Below are positions 1 to 10,802 of a stretch of DNA of 28,530 bases, piece by piece. This DNA comes from Phycisphaerales bacterium UBA7812. GTDB taxonomy: Bacteria; Planctomycetota; Phycisphaerae; Phycisphaerales; UBA1924. The notes below the pieces were generated by a model. The model was not told the DNA's origin. It did not search any database and saw only the letters and a list, made by a program, of their open reading frames with translations. Numbering within the stretch: the stretch's first letter is position 1; each line of letters begins with the position of its first letter. The translations under genes were made by a program, and so were the position numbers. The DNA is taken from positions 1,911 to 30,440 of the forward strand of contig DLBY01000018.1 of the NCBI GenBank assembly GCA_002480345.1, given 5' to 3'.

Positions 1-2551
<2,551 letters not shown>

Positions 2552-2580
2552 TCGCGGGATCTCAGTCTGATTCAACAGAG

Positions 2581-2605
2581 CCCCCGGCGCGAGCCGGGGG
2601 TTTTT
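2581..2605 (+). terminator. Rho-independent terminator of ppdK
   Basis: An 8-bp perfect stem (CCCCCGGC / GCCGGGGG) with the 4-base loop GCGA is followed directly by five T. It begins 29 bases after the ppdK stop codon. Confidence 0.9.
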
Positions 2606-2612
2606 CGTGCGC

Positions 2613-2645
2613 GCAAAGAAAACCCCGGGACGGCACGCCCCGGGG
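2613..2645 (-). terminator. Rho-independent terminator of the DUF2092/thioredoxin gene
   Basis: Read on the minus strand, a 7-bp GC stem (2639-2645 with 2623-2629) is followed by TTTTCTTT. It lies just past the stop of the minus-strand gene ending at 2670. The two convergent genes therefore have back-to-back, separate terminators. Confidence 0.75.
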
Positions 2646-2669
2646 CTGGGTTGCTGAAGGGGCGGCGGA

Positions 2670-4040
2670 TCAGTTCATCGAGGCGAGCGCGTCGCGGATC
2701 GTCTTCTCGACCTGCGCCATCGTCTCAGCGGGCTCCACGCCTGCCTCGGGGAACTTGACCGAGAGGATCGTGCTGTCGGGCCCGATGACATAGACCGTGG
2801 GATAGCGGCGGACCTTGTACGCGCGAGCGGTCTCGTCGCAACCGATGGGCTTGCCGGACGGGTTGAGCAGCAGGGTGTGGTCGTACTTGCTCATCGCATC
2901 GCGGACAGCCTGTTCGTCGCGCTCACGGACCGGGAGGCCGAACACTTCGACGGGCTGACCCTCGAAGGTGGTGACGAGGTCGCTGACGAGGGGGCTGAAG
3001 TTGCGGCAGGGGACGCACCAGGTTCCCCAGAAGTAGAGGACCGCGACCTTGCCCTTGAGCGAATCGAGCGAGACCTCGTTCCCGTCGCCGTCGACGAGTT
3101 CGAACCCGTGCGCGGGGATGCTCGTGCTGACCGGGTTGGGCGCGACGCTGGGGGTCTCGGGCTTCGCGTCGGTCGCGGGGGTCGGGATCATCGCGCCGGG
3201 GGTGCGCGCCGTCGTGACCGTGCGGCTGTACCCCTCGGGGGTCTCGATCGCGAGCGACGCGGGGCTGAGCCCGGTGTTCGTCTCGAGCTCGTTGATGTCG
3301 AGGATGATCGTGAAGTTGATCATCCCCTCGTCGGTGATGCGCTCGACCCGGCGGGGGAGTCGGTCGTCCACGCCCAGGTACCACTTCGCCGCGGGGGTGC
3401 GGATGATGCTGGGGTTGCGGCTCCCGCCCTCGGGCTCTGACATGTCGTAGCGGACCTGGACGACATCGCACTGGACCCCGTTGACCTCTTCCCGGCCCAG
3501 GCTCTCGTACCCGCTCGCGTGGTTCAATTCGCGGTCGAACGCGACCTCGCTGGTGAGCTCGGGGATCGCGAGCAGGTCGAGCGCGGAGAGGGCGATCGTG
3601 CCGCTCCGGCCCGTGCGGGGGCGCTCCTGGACCGCTTTCTTCTCGTGATCGACATAGATGAACAGGTCGGGGGTCCGCAGGGCCTTGATGTCCTGCTGCT
3701 CGGCGGTCGAGGTGTGCTTGTAGGACGCGTCGACGCGTTCGTGCCAGGCGGGGCCCGACGCGATGTCGGGGTTCCGCGCGAGCTGGACGGTGCCCTTCGC
3801 GGTCGGGACCACGCTCGCGAAGCCGCCCGCCCCGGAGAGGTTGACCTTCGCGGAAAGCGACTTGAGCGAACGCATCGCGGACGCGGACTCCCGGAAGATC
3901 GCGGCGGCCTCCGCGTTCGCGGGCGCCGCGGCTTGTGCCTCTCCCTGGGCGCGCGCCTCGGGGGCGATCCCCGCGGTCAGACCCGCGGCGAGGAGAGCGG
4001 CGAGAGCGAGCGGAACGGCTGGGCGGCTGATGATGCGCAT
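2670..4040 (-). CDS. Secreted DUF2092-like / thioredoxin-fold (TlpA-like) protein
   Basis: The 456-residue protein starts with a clear signal peptide (basic MRIISR, hydrophobic LALAALLAAGL, then A-rich with ARA|Q near residue 32), so it acts outside the cytoplasmic membrane. Residues of about 40-275 resemble the DUF2092 / lipoprotein-carrier-like fold. A low-complexity Pro/Ala/Thr linker follows (about 280-310). The last 140 residues are a redoxin domain with WCVPC (Cys342, Cys345) and a cis-Pro candidate in RRYPTVYVIG. It probably reduces or monitors disulfides of envelope proteins; partners are unknown. The start is supported by GGAG about 10 bases upstream of the ATG and by the signal peptide. 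trpC lies upstream on the same strand, 175 bp away. Domain order is seen; the DUF2092 label is from recall and moderately sure. Confidence 0.85.
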   Translation of the reverse strand: MRIISRPAVPLALAALLAAGLTAGIAPEARAQGEAQAAAPANAEAAAIFRESASAMRSLKSLSAKVNLSGAGGFASVVPTAKGTVQLARNPDIASGPAWHERVDASYKHTSTAEQQDIKALRTPDLFIYVDHEKKAVQERPRTGRSGTIALSALDLLAIPELTSEVAFDRELNHASGYESLGREEVNGVQCDVVQVRYDMSEPEGGSRNPSIIRTPAAKWYLGVDDRLPRRVERITDEGMINFTIILDINELETNTGLSPASLAIETPEGYSRTVTTARTPGAMIPTPATDAKPETPSVAPNPVSTSIPAHGFELVDGDGNEVSLDSLKGKVAVLYFWGTWCVPCRNFSPLVSDLVTTFEGQPVEVFGLPVRERDEQAVRDAMSKYDHTLLLNPSGKPIGCDETARAYKVRRYPTVYVIGPDSTILSVKFPEAGVEPAETMAQVEKTIRDALASMN

Positions 4041-4215
4041 GGTGAGCGATCTCCGTTGGGGTCGTGGAGTCCTGCGGGTCGGCGCGGAATGGTCAGGATC
4101 GACGCGCCGGCGGGCAAACTGTAGCCGGGCGACCTTCTCAACCGGTTCGCGACAGAAAGGTTGCGGTCCCGCGTTGCCCGGGATCCGAACTCCTTTCGAA
4201 CAAACGCGGGCGTCG

Positions 4216-5052
4216 TCAGGATGCGAGCAGGGTGCGGAGCGCCGCGCCGGGGTCCGCCTGCCGCATCAGGTGCTCGCCCACGAGGACGATGCCCACGCCC
4301 GCTTCGCGGAGCTTGGCGAGGTCTTCGGGGGTCTTGATGCCCGATTCGCTGACCAGGACGCTGGTGTCCTCGACCATGTCCGCGAGCCGGAGCGTGTGCT
4401 GCAGGTCGGTGGTCATGGTGGTGAGATCCCGGTTGTTGATCCCCAGGAGGCAGTAGGAGGGGTGGGGGAAGCCCACATGGGGACGGACCCGCAGCAGGTT
4501 GTCCATGCTGTGGACCTCGAGCAGGACGGTCATCCCCAGCCGCTGCGCGAGGATGAGCAGATCGACCATCATCGATTCGTTGAGCGCCTCGGCGATGAGC
4601 AGGACCGCGTCGGCGCCCGCCGCCCGGCTCTCCCAGAGTTGCCAGGGGTGGATGATGAAGTCCTTGCGGATGACCGGGAGCCCAACGGATTCTTTGATCC
4701 GCTGAATGAAGGACAAATGTCCCCCGAAGTACCGCTCGTCGGTGAGGCAACTGATCGCCTTGGCGCCCGCGTCGGCGTAGGCTCGCGCGATCGCCTCGGG
4801 GGCGAACCCGTCCCCGTCGTACTCGGGACGGATCAGCCCCGCGGAGGGGCTCTTGCGTTTCACCTCCGCGATCACGGCTGTTTCGTTCGAGTTTTTGCGC
4901 GTCACGGCCCGAAAGAAGTTTCTGGGTGGGTCCGCCTGGGCCACCATCGCCTCGAGTTCCGCGAACGGGAGTTCGGACTTGCGTCGCTCGACCTCATCAC
5001 GCTTGGCAGCGAGGATCTCGTCGAGCACGGGTGGTGTGTCTCCGTCCGTCAT
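4216..5052 (-). CDS. trpC: Indole-3-glycerol phosphate synthase
   Basis: This is the tryptophan-pathway enzyme that closes CdRP to indole-3-glycerol phosphate with loss of CO2 and water (cytoplasm). The 278-residue product has the standard family run: LDEILAAKRDEVERRK at the N-terminus, EVKRKSPSAGLI with the substrate-binding Lys, VIRKDFIIHPWQL with the catalytic Lys, LGINNRDL, and SESGIKTPEDL before the terminal phosphate-binding GVGIVLVGEHLM. The open frame extends to 5304, but that extension is Pro/Ser-rich and not family-like, so I chose the ATG at 5052. ATG 5061 and GTG 5028 are alternatives, and none has an SD site. No other trp gene is in the window. Its 5' end overlaps or abuts the divergent CPBP gene. 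Confidence 0.93.
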   Translation of the reverse strand: MTDGDTPPVLDEILAAKRDEVERRKSELPFAELEAMVAQADPPRNFFRAVTRKNSNETAVIAEVKRKSPSAGLIRPEYDGDGFAPEAIARAYADAGAKAISCLTDERYFGGHLSFIQRIKESVGLPVIRKDFIIHPWQLWESRAAGADAVLLIAEALNESMMVDLLILAQRLGMTVLLEVHSMDNLLRVRPHVGFPHPSYCLLGINNRDLTTMTTDLQHTLRLADMVEDTSVLVSESGIKTPEDLAKLREAGVGIVLVGEHLMRQADPGAALRTLLAS

Positions 5053-5989
5053 TGCGGGCATTGTTGCGGGGTTGTCGCTCTGCGTCTGCGCCGCCCCCGC
5101 GCTGGCGGGCGACGGGATGGAGAACATGACCGTCGCGGACATGGCGCGGTGGGCGAAAGACCACACCGCGGTGATCGTCTCGGTGCTGGGGCTCGTCTCC
5201 GTCCTGATCCTCTGGAGGCTCCGCTGCCTGGGCCCGGGCGGGCTGAACGCGGGCGAACGCGATGTGAAGCCCATCCCCGTCGCGATGTGGCTGTTCTGCG
5301 GCATCGCGACCCTGCTCGGGTTCTATCTGGGTGGGCAGGTCGGCTACGAGATCGTGGGCCCGATCGAGGGGGAGGGCACCCCGCGCGATCAGGCGATCAT
5401 GACCATTCTCGCGGCCGGTGTCGGCTCGCTGCTCGGCGCGGGGCTGCTCTGGTTCGTGCACAGGCAGGCGCCCGAAAGCGGGACGAAGCCCGACTGGGTG
5501 GATATCCCCCTCGCGCTGGGGCTGTTCGTGGTGATCTACCCGCTGCTGGCGCTCTCGGGGATCGTGGGGCACTGGATCGCGCGGGGATTGGACACCGTCC
5601 CGCAGGACCGGATCGCCCACAGCACCCTCCGCCTGATCGCGGAGAACATGGGCGACGAGTGGAACTGGGCGCTGATCGCGGCGATCGTGGTCCTCGTGCC
5701 GATCGTCGAGGAACTGATCTACCGGGTCTTCATCCAGTCGGCGTTCCTGCGGATCGTGCGCAGCCGATGGATCGCGGTCTTCCTCACCAGCTTTGTCTTC
5801 GTGCTCGCGCACTGGGGCGTGCTCCCCGAGGGGGGCAAGCACGCCCTTGCGCCCCTGTTCGTGCTCTCCGTCGCCCTCGGGGCGGCCTACGAGCGCACGG
5901 GCCGGCTCGGGGTGCCGATGGTGATGCACGCGGCCTTCAACACCCTGAACATCGTCCTCGCGTTCGTGATCGACCCCCTGGCGGAGTGA
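5036..5989 (+). CDS. CPBP-family intramembrane metalloprotease (CAAX-protease-like)
   Basis: This is a polytopic membrane protein with the three CPBP/Abi motifs: EExxxR in VEELIYR (Glu225, Glu226, Arg230 from the GTG at 5036), FxxxH in FVFVLAHWG, and HxxxN in HAAFNTL near residue 300. These residues bind the metal in type-II CAAX prenyl endopeptidases. Bacterial members are varied, and the substrate here is unknown. I chose GTG 5036 because it gives a convincing signal peptide (SPSVIAGIVAGLSLCVCAAPALA|G). The next start, ATG 5117, would drop this. Translation further upstream (to 4853) is antisense to trpC and not credible. Several hydrophobic spans follow, for example AVIVSVLGLVSVLILW and IPLALGLFVVIYPLLAL. 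The start is the uncertain part. Confidence 0.82.
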   Translation: MSPSVIAGIVAGLSLCVCAAPALAGDGMENMTVADMARWAKDHTAVIVSVLGLVSVLILWRLRCLGPGGLNAGERDVKPIPVAMWLFCGIATLLGFYLGGQVGYEIVGPIEGEGTPRDQAIMTILAAGVGSLLGAGLLWFVHRQAPESGTKPDWVDIPLALGLFVVIYPLLALSGIVGHWIARGLDTVPQDRIAHSTLRLIAENMGDEWNWALIAAIVVLVPIVEELIYRVFIQSAFLRIVRSRWIAVFLTSFVFVLAHWGVLPEGGKHALAPLFVLSVALGAAYERTGRLGVPMVMHAAFNTLNIVLAFVIDPLAE

Positions 5990-6072
5990 GGCCGCGGGTC
6001 TGTCTATCCCCCTGCGCCCAGTGATCTTGGGGCATCCGAGCGGCGCGGCGTCGGGTCGCATACAACTCTCGG

Positions 6073-8232
6073 ATGCCCATCTCGAGCGAATTCATTAACC
6101 GTGACCTGTCCTGGCTCACCTTCAACGAGCGCGTGCTGGCGCAGGCGGAGGACGGGGGCGTCCCCCTGCTCGAGCGGGTGAAGTTCCTCGCGATCTTCTC
6201 GAGCAACCTCGACGAGTTCTTCATGAAGCGGGTCGGGTTGCTCAAGCTCCGCATGGCTGGGCGGGGCGGCGCCGAGAAGACCACCCACGAGGGCATCACC
6301 CTGGGCGGGCTGCGGCACGAGATCCGCGAGCGCGTCGAGGGCCTGCAGGCGAGGCAGGCCTCGGTCTGGCGCGACGCTCTGATCCCCGCGCTCGCGGAGG
6401 CCGGGATCCGCATCCGCAAGCACAACGACCTGACGGAATCCCAGCGTTCGGACATCGACGCGTGGTTCGACGCGAATGTGTTCCCGATCCTCACCCCTCT
6501 CGCGGTGGACCCCTCGCACCGCTTCCCGTTCATCTCGAACCTCTCGGAGAACTTCGGGTTGCTCGTCGCCAGCCCGGGGTCGTCCCGCCGGGCGTTCGCG
6601 CGGGTGAAGATCCCCAGCGTGGTGCCGCGGTTCGTGCCGCTTGTGAATGACGAGGAGGAGGCGCACGAGTTCCTCGCGCTCGACGACCTGATCGAGCACA
6701 ACCTCTCGAGGCTCTTCCCGGGCCTGGAGATCCAGGCGATCGCGCCGTTCCGCGTCACGCGCTCCGCGGCGCTCGACGACGAGGAGGACGACGACGACGA
6801 TGTGATGGAGCGGGTGGAGGACGAGCTGCGCCGGCGCCGGTTCGCGGACGCCGTGCGGATCGAGGCGTCCCCCCGCGCATCCGACGATGTGCTGCAGTTC
6901 GTGGTCACGCAGCTGGGCCTCGACGACATCGATGTGTACACCCGCGCCGGACCCCTCGAATATCAGGACCTGCACGCGATCGCGTCGCTGCCCCGTCCCG
7001 ACCTCCGGGAGACGCCCTGGCGACCCGTCGTGCCGGTCGATCTGCGGAATCTCGCGACGGTCGAGGAGATGCGCCGCGCGGCGGACGGGGGCCTGCCCAG
7101 GGGCGATTCGGACACGCCCACCTCGACGATCTTCGACGCGATCCGCGAGGGCGACATCCTCCTGCACCATCCTTACGAGAGCTTCGAGGCGTCGGTCGAG
7201 CGGTTCGTCTCCGAGGCCGCGGACGACCCGGATGTGGTCGCGATCAAGCAGACGATCTATCGCACCAGCCCCGACTCGCCCTTCGTGCGATCGCTGATCC
7301 GCGCCGCGGAGAACGGGAAGAATGTCGCGTGCCTTGTGGAGCTGCGCGCGCGCTTCGACGAGCAGCGGAATGTCGCCTACGCGCGGCAGCTCGAGCACGC
7401 GGGGGTGCATGTCGCCTACGGGGTTGTGGGCCTCAAGACCCACTGCAAGTGCTCGCTCGTGGTGCGCCGCGAGCACAACGAGGGCGCGTCGGGCATCCGC
7501 GCTTACGCGCACATCGGGACCGGCAACTACCACCCGAAGACCGCGCAGCTCTACACCGATCTCGGCCTGCTCACCGCGGACCCGGCGCTCACGGGCGATG
7601 TGGTGAAGATCTTCAACACGCTGACGGGGCACGCGTCCGATCAGGACTACGAGAAGCTGCTCGTGGCGCCGGGGGGGATGCGCCCCGCGTTCGAGCGGAT
7701 GATCGATCGGGAGATCGAGCACGCGCGGGCCGGGCGCCCGGCGCGGATCGTCGCGAAAATGAACCAACTCGAGGACCGGGCCCTCACGCGCCGTCTCTAC
7801 GAGGCGAGCGCCGCGGGCGTCGAGGTGCGGCTCATCGTGCGGGGCTTCTGCTGCCTGCGTCCGGGTGTCGGGGGCCTGAGCGAGAACATCCGCGTGCGCT
7901 CCGTCATCGGGCGTTTCCTCGAGCACTCGCGCATCTACCACTTCGCGAACGGCGCGTCGGACCCCGAGGAGGGCGAGTTCTATATCGGTTCCGCGGACTG
8001 GATGTACCGGAACCTCAACAACCGCGTCGAGGCGACGACCCCAGTCGAGGACCGGGACGCACGGCGCAGGCTCACGCACATCCTCGATGTCCTCTGGCGC
8101 GACCGCCGGAACGCGTGGGAGATCACCGGGGACGGCGGGCACACGAGACTGGAGCCCGACGATTCCGCGGAGATCGGGACGCCCGAGGCCTCGGGCACCT
8201 TTGCGAGCCTGATGGCGGATATCCAGGCCTGA
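6073..8232 (+). CDS. ppk: Polyphosphate kinase 1
   Basis: This enzyme reversibly polymerises ATP gamma-phosphate into polyphosphate. At 719 residues it is the usual PPK1 length. The N-terminal signature INRDLSWLTFNERVL and SSNLDEFFMKRV are seen at the start. The two conserved active-site histidines are His457 in LKTHCK (the phosphorylated His, E. coli H435) and His480 in AYAHIGTGNYHPKTAQLYTD (E. coli H454). The C-terminal PLD-like domain is complete (SADWMYRNLNNRVE). An acidic run of Asp/Glu near residues 236-246 looks like a loop insertion. There is no SD site. A -10-like TACAAC ends 6 bases before the ATG, so the mRNA may be leaderless. The gene ends 22 bases from the convergent acyltransferase, with no evident terminator. 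No exopolyphosphatase gene is adjacent. Confidence 0.97.
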   Translation: MPISSEFINRDLSWLTFNERVLAQAEDGGVPLLERVKFLAIFSSNLDEFFMKRVGLLKLRMAGRGGAEKTTHEGITLGGLRHEIRERVEGLQARQASVWRDALIPALAEAGIRIRKHNDLTESQRSDIDAWFDANVFPILTPLAVDPSHRFPFISNLSENFGLLVASPGSSRRAFARVKIPSVVPRFVPLVNDEEEAHEFLALDDLIEHNLSRLFPGLEIQAIAPFRVTRSAALDDEEDDDDDVMERVEDELRRRRFADAVRIEASPRASDDVLQFVVTQLGLDDIDVYTRAGPLEYQDLHAIASLPRPDLRETPWRPVVPVDLRNLATVEEMRRAADGGLPRGDSDTPTSTIFDAIREGDILLHHPYESFEASVERFVSEAADDPDVVAIKQTIYRTSPDSPFVRSLIRAAENGKNVACLVELRARFDEQRNVAYARQLEHAGVHVAYGVVGLKTHCKCSLVVRREHNEGASGIRAYAHIGTGNYHPKTAQLYTDLGLLTADPALTGDVVKIFNTLTGHASDQDYEKLLVAPGGMRPAFERMIDREIEHARAGRPARIVAKMNQLEDRALTRRLYEASAAGVEVRLIVRGFCCLRPGVGGLSENIRVRSVIGRFLEHSRIYHFANGASDPEEGEFYIGSADWMYRNLNNRVEATTPVEDRDARRRLTHILDVLWRDRRNAWEITGDGGHTRLEPDDSAEIGTPEASGTFASLMADIQA

Positions 8233-8254
8233 GCCGTCCCTCGGGTCGGTCCGA

Positions 8255-9343
8255 TCAGCCCCCCACCGCGAGCGCCGCGTTCGCCGGGCGGGTCCCGGTG
8301 CGCCATCGCCTCCCCAGGTCGAGCAGCGGGCGTTCGACCCACCGGTACGACGCCGCCGCGATCGCGAGCGTGAGCGCGCATTTGAACAGGTCGAACCACA
8401 GAATCATCCAGGGCGTCACCGCGTCGAGGCTGCCTGTCACACGGTCCGCGAGGTGGAAGACGGGGTAGTGGTAGAGGTAGATCCCGTAGCTGATGCGTCC
8501 GAGCGCGACGAGCGGCGCCGAGGTGAGCAACGCGCCGGTGATCGTGCCCTTGCCCTCGCACGCGAGCGCCGTGAACAGGATCGACGCGGAGAGCAGGGCG
8601 GTCGCATAAGCTCGGGTCATCGCGTCGGGGACGCCCGAGATCGAACCCAGCGCCCAAGCGAACCCTGCTGACGAGGCAGAGCAGAGGCCCGCGAGAACCA
8701 GCAGGCGTTGGCGACTCGCCCGAGCGACCGGCTCGTAGAACGCAAGCAGCGAACCGAGCCCCAGCGAGAGCGATCGGCAGAGCGAGCCGCGGTAGATCAA
8801 CTCGTCCGCGTGCTCCGGTTCGAGGGCGCGCCAGGCGAGCATCGCGGCCCCCGCGACGAGCGGTGTTGCGAGACACAGCGCCCGGCTGACACGATGGGGG
8901 GTGAAGAGCACCACAAGCGGCCAGAGCAGGTAGTAGTGCTCCTCGACGCACAGGGACCAGGTGTGCCGCAGGGGGCTGGGCGTCGCGTCGAACGCGAACA
9001 GGTAGTTGGAGGTGTAGGTCGCGCTGCGGACGAGCTCGTTGAGCGGGACGGCGGGCGCGAGCGTCGCGAGGGTGAGGACATAGACCGGGAAGATCCGCAG
9101 CGCGCGCCGGGCGAGGAACCCCCGGTAGGCGTTGGGCGCGCCCCGATCGCGGAGCAGGATGCGGGTGATGAGGAACCCGCTGAGGACGAAGAAGATGTCC
9201 ACGCCGATGTACGCGGGGTGGACCGGCAGGCCCTCGTTGATCGCGACGAGCCAGGCGTGCCGCCCGTCCATGGGGATGTGCGCCGCGAGCACGAGGGCGA
9301 CCGCGATGAACCGGAGTCCGTCGAGTGTCCGCACATGATCCAT
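8255..9343 (-). CDS. Acyltransferase 3 (OafA/YrhL-like) membrane protein
   Basis: The 362-residue polytopic membrane protein starts RTLDGLRFIAVALVLAAH, the family's N-terminal run with the conserved His, followed by GVDIFFVLSGFLITRIL and RRALRIFPVYVL. About ten hydrophobic segments run to the end. The family moves acyl groups (often acetyl) from the cytoplasmic side onto surface sugars, lipid-linked glycans or small molecules. No glycosyltransferase or polysaccharide gene is nearby to name the acceptor. The open frame extends to 9523, but the added part is Arg/Pro-rich noise, so the ATG at 9343 beside the conserved motif is chosen. It lacks the C-terminal SGNH domain of longer OafA proteins. 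Confidence 0.88.
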   Translation of the reverse strand: MDHVRTLDGLRFIAVALVLAAHIPMDGRHAWLVAINEGLPVHPAYIGVDIFFVLSGFLITRILLRDRGAPNAYRGFLARRALRIFPVYVLTLATLAPAVPLNELVRSATYTSNYLFAFDATPSPLRHTWSLCVEEHYYLLWPLVVLFTPHRVSRALCLATPLVAGAAMLAWRALEPEHADELIYRGSLCRSLSLGLGSLLAFYEPVARASRQRLLVLAGLCSASSAGFAWALGSISGVPDAMTRAYATALLSASILFTALACEGKGTITGALLTSAPLVALGRISYGIYLYHYPVFHLADRVTGSLDAVTPWMILWFDLFKCALTLAIAAASYRWVERPLLDLGRRWRTGTRPANAALAVGG

Positions 9344-9701
9344 CGCGATCCGTCCAACTGTGCCGGTCGCCGCTGCGGCGCGCGGTCGCGGCTCCGAACG
9401 ATGCGGCGTGGCGCTGCGCTCGTCTCGGGGACGCGGAGACGCCGCCAGCCCATCCCTAGGGATGGCATTCGTCACGAGATCCCGCCGTGCTTGAGGAGGC
9501 ACGGGCGGAAACCCGCGGGGCACGCCGGGACATGCGGCGCGTGCGGGCCGCGCCTTCCGCGCGGGTGGTGCGCGTCCCTTCGGGGGGACGGGATTATGGG
9601 AAGCGAGCGGATCGGCGGGGGGATTCAGCTCCCGCTGGGTTCAGGCAGTCATATCGGAACCGGGCCTCGCCGCGGGCCCGCCGCCGGATCTACGATTGCG
9701 G
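9344..9701. other. 358-bp divergent intergenic region
   Basis: This stretch lies between the starts of the acyltransferase (-) and the DHS-like gene (+). It holds a perfect 16-bp palindrome at 9450-9465 and a 6-bp stem hairpin around 9567-9590 (CGTCCC, loop, GGGACG) without a T-run. I see no convincing small ORF: the open frames here are Arg-rich shadows. A -10-like TACGAT lies at 9691-9696. It matches no RNA family that I recognise. Confidence 0.4.
9450..9465. repeat. Perfect 16-bp palindrome, possible operator
   Basis: ccatccct/agggatgg is exactly self-complementary and sits about 107 bases upstream of the acyltransferase start and 236 bases upstream of the DHS-like gene. The central CTAG is otherwise rare in this sequence. 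It could be a dimeric repressor site; no regulator can be named. Confidence 0.35.
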
Positions 9702-10802
9702 ATGAACTGGACCAAGAAAGACCTGCTCGCCAACCCCGTCGAGCACATCGACCTGACGACCTACGACGCCCGCCCGATCCTCGACGCGTGGGCGAAGACC
9801 GCTTACCAGGCGCGGAACACCGCGCGGGCGGCGGAGATCTACTCGATGATGCTCGCCGACACCGGGTGCGCGGTGATCTTGACGCTCGCCGGGTCGCTGA
9901 TCAGCGCCGGGATGAAGAAGGCTATCTGCCAATTGATCGAGGCGAACGCCGTCGACGCGATCGTCTCCAGCGGGGCGAACCTCGTCGACCAGGACTTTTT
10001 CGAGGGGCTGGGATTCCGCCACTACATCGCACCGGGCAGCCCCGAGAGCCCCCCCGTTGACGACCCGACGCTGCGCGACTTCGCGATCGACCGGATCTAC
10101 GACACCTACATCGACGAGGACGAGCTCCGCATTTGCGACGATAAAACGAAGGAGATCTTCGATTCGCTTGAGCCCGGGGCGTACTCGAGCCGGGCGCTGC
10201 TCGCCGAGTTCGGCAAGTATCTCGACGCCAACCATCCGGGGAACGAGTCGATCCTGCTCACCGCCCACCGCAAGGGCGTGCCCGTCTTCTGCCCGGCGTT
10301 CAGCGACTGCTCCGCGGGCTTCGGCATCGTGATGCACCAGGCCGAGCGGGCGAGGGCCGGCAAGCCCTCGGTCACGATCGACAGCGGGCGCGACTTCTTC
10401 GAGCTCACGCAGATCAAGCTGCACACCATGGAGCAGAAGGGCGACACCGGTCTGTTCATGCTCGCGGGGGGCGTGCCCAAAAACTTCGTGCAAGACATCG
10501 TCGTCTCGGGCGAACTGCTCGTCGAGAAGGGGCTGGTCGACCTGCCGGAGGGCACCGAGACCCCGATGCACAAGTACGCGATCCAGCTCACCGCGGCCGA
10601 CGCGCGGGACGGGGCCCTGTCCGGCTCGACCCTCCGCGAGGCGTGCTCGTGGGGCAAGGTCGATGTGGTCCACGAGCAGATGGTCTTCGGCGAGGTGACG
10701 ACCCTCTTCCCGCTCATCGCGTCCGACGCCTACCACCGCGGGGCGTGGAAGGCACGGCCGGAGAGGAGGCTGTCGGATCTTTTCGCGCCGGCGGCGGTGT
10801 GA
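9702..10802 (+). CDS. Deoxyhypusine synthase-family protein (possible homospermidine synthase)
   Basis: The 366-residue protein fits the DHS fold. It has an NAD-binding stretch with VDAIVSSGANLVDQDF, CPAFSDCSAGFGI, a glycine motif in LAGGVPKNFVQD, and the catalytic-lysine motif REACSWGKVDVV with Lys319, equivalent to human DHS Lys329. Eukaryotic and archaeal DHS transfers the aminobutyl group of spermidine to eIF5A/aIF5A. Bacteria lack that substrate, and some bacterial homologues are reported to make homospermidine or other polyamines, so I infer a polyamine role. ATG 9702 is chosen over the upstream in-frame TTG 9696 because a -10-like TACGAT occupies 9691-9696; there is no SD site. No other polyamine gene is nearby. 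Confidence 0.88.
   Translation: MNWTKKDLLANPVEHIDLTTYDARPILDAWAKTAYQARNTARAAEIYSMMLADTGCAVILTLAGSLISAGMKKAICQLIEANAVDAIVSSGANLVDQDFFEGLGFRHYIAPGSPESPPVDDPTLRDFAIDRIYDTYIDEDELRICDDKTKEIFDSLEPGAYSSRALLAEFGKYLDANHPGNESILLTAHRKGVPVFCPAFSDCSAGFGIVMHQAERARAGKPSVTIDSGRDFFELTQIKLHTMEQKGDTGLFMLAGGVPKNFVQDIVVSGELLVEKGLVDLPEGTETPMHKYAIQLTAADARDGALSGSTLREACSWGKVDVVHEQMVFGEVTTLFPLIASDAYHRGAWKARPERRLSDLFAPAAV

Noticed and set aside
3763..6024. Very long plus-strand open frame of 753 codons
   Set aside because: It is antisense or out of frame to three recognised genes and rich in Arg/Gly/Pro, as expected of shadow frames in GC-rich DNA.
6004..8142. Minus-strand open frame of 712 codons opposite ppk
   Set aside because: ppk on the plus strand carries all family motifs; the reverse frame is a composition artefact.
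9567..9590. Hairpin in the 9344-9701 gap as a terminator
   Set aside because: No T-run follows on either strand, and no gene ends there.
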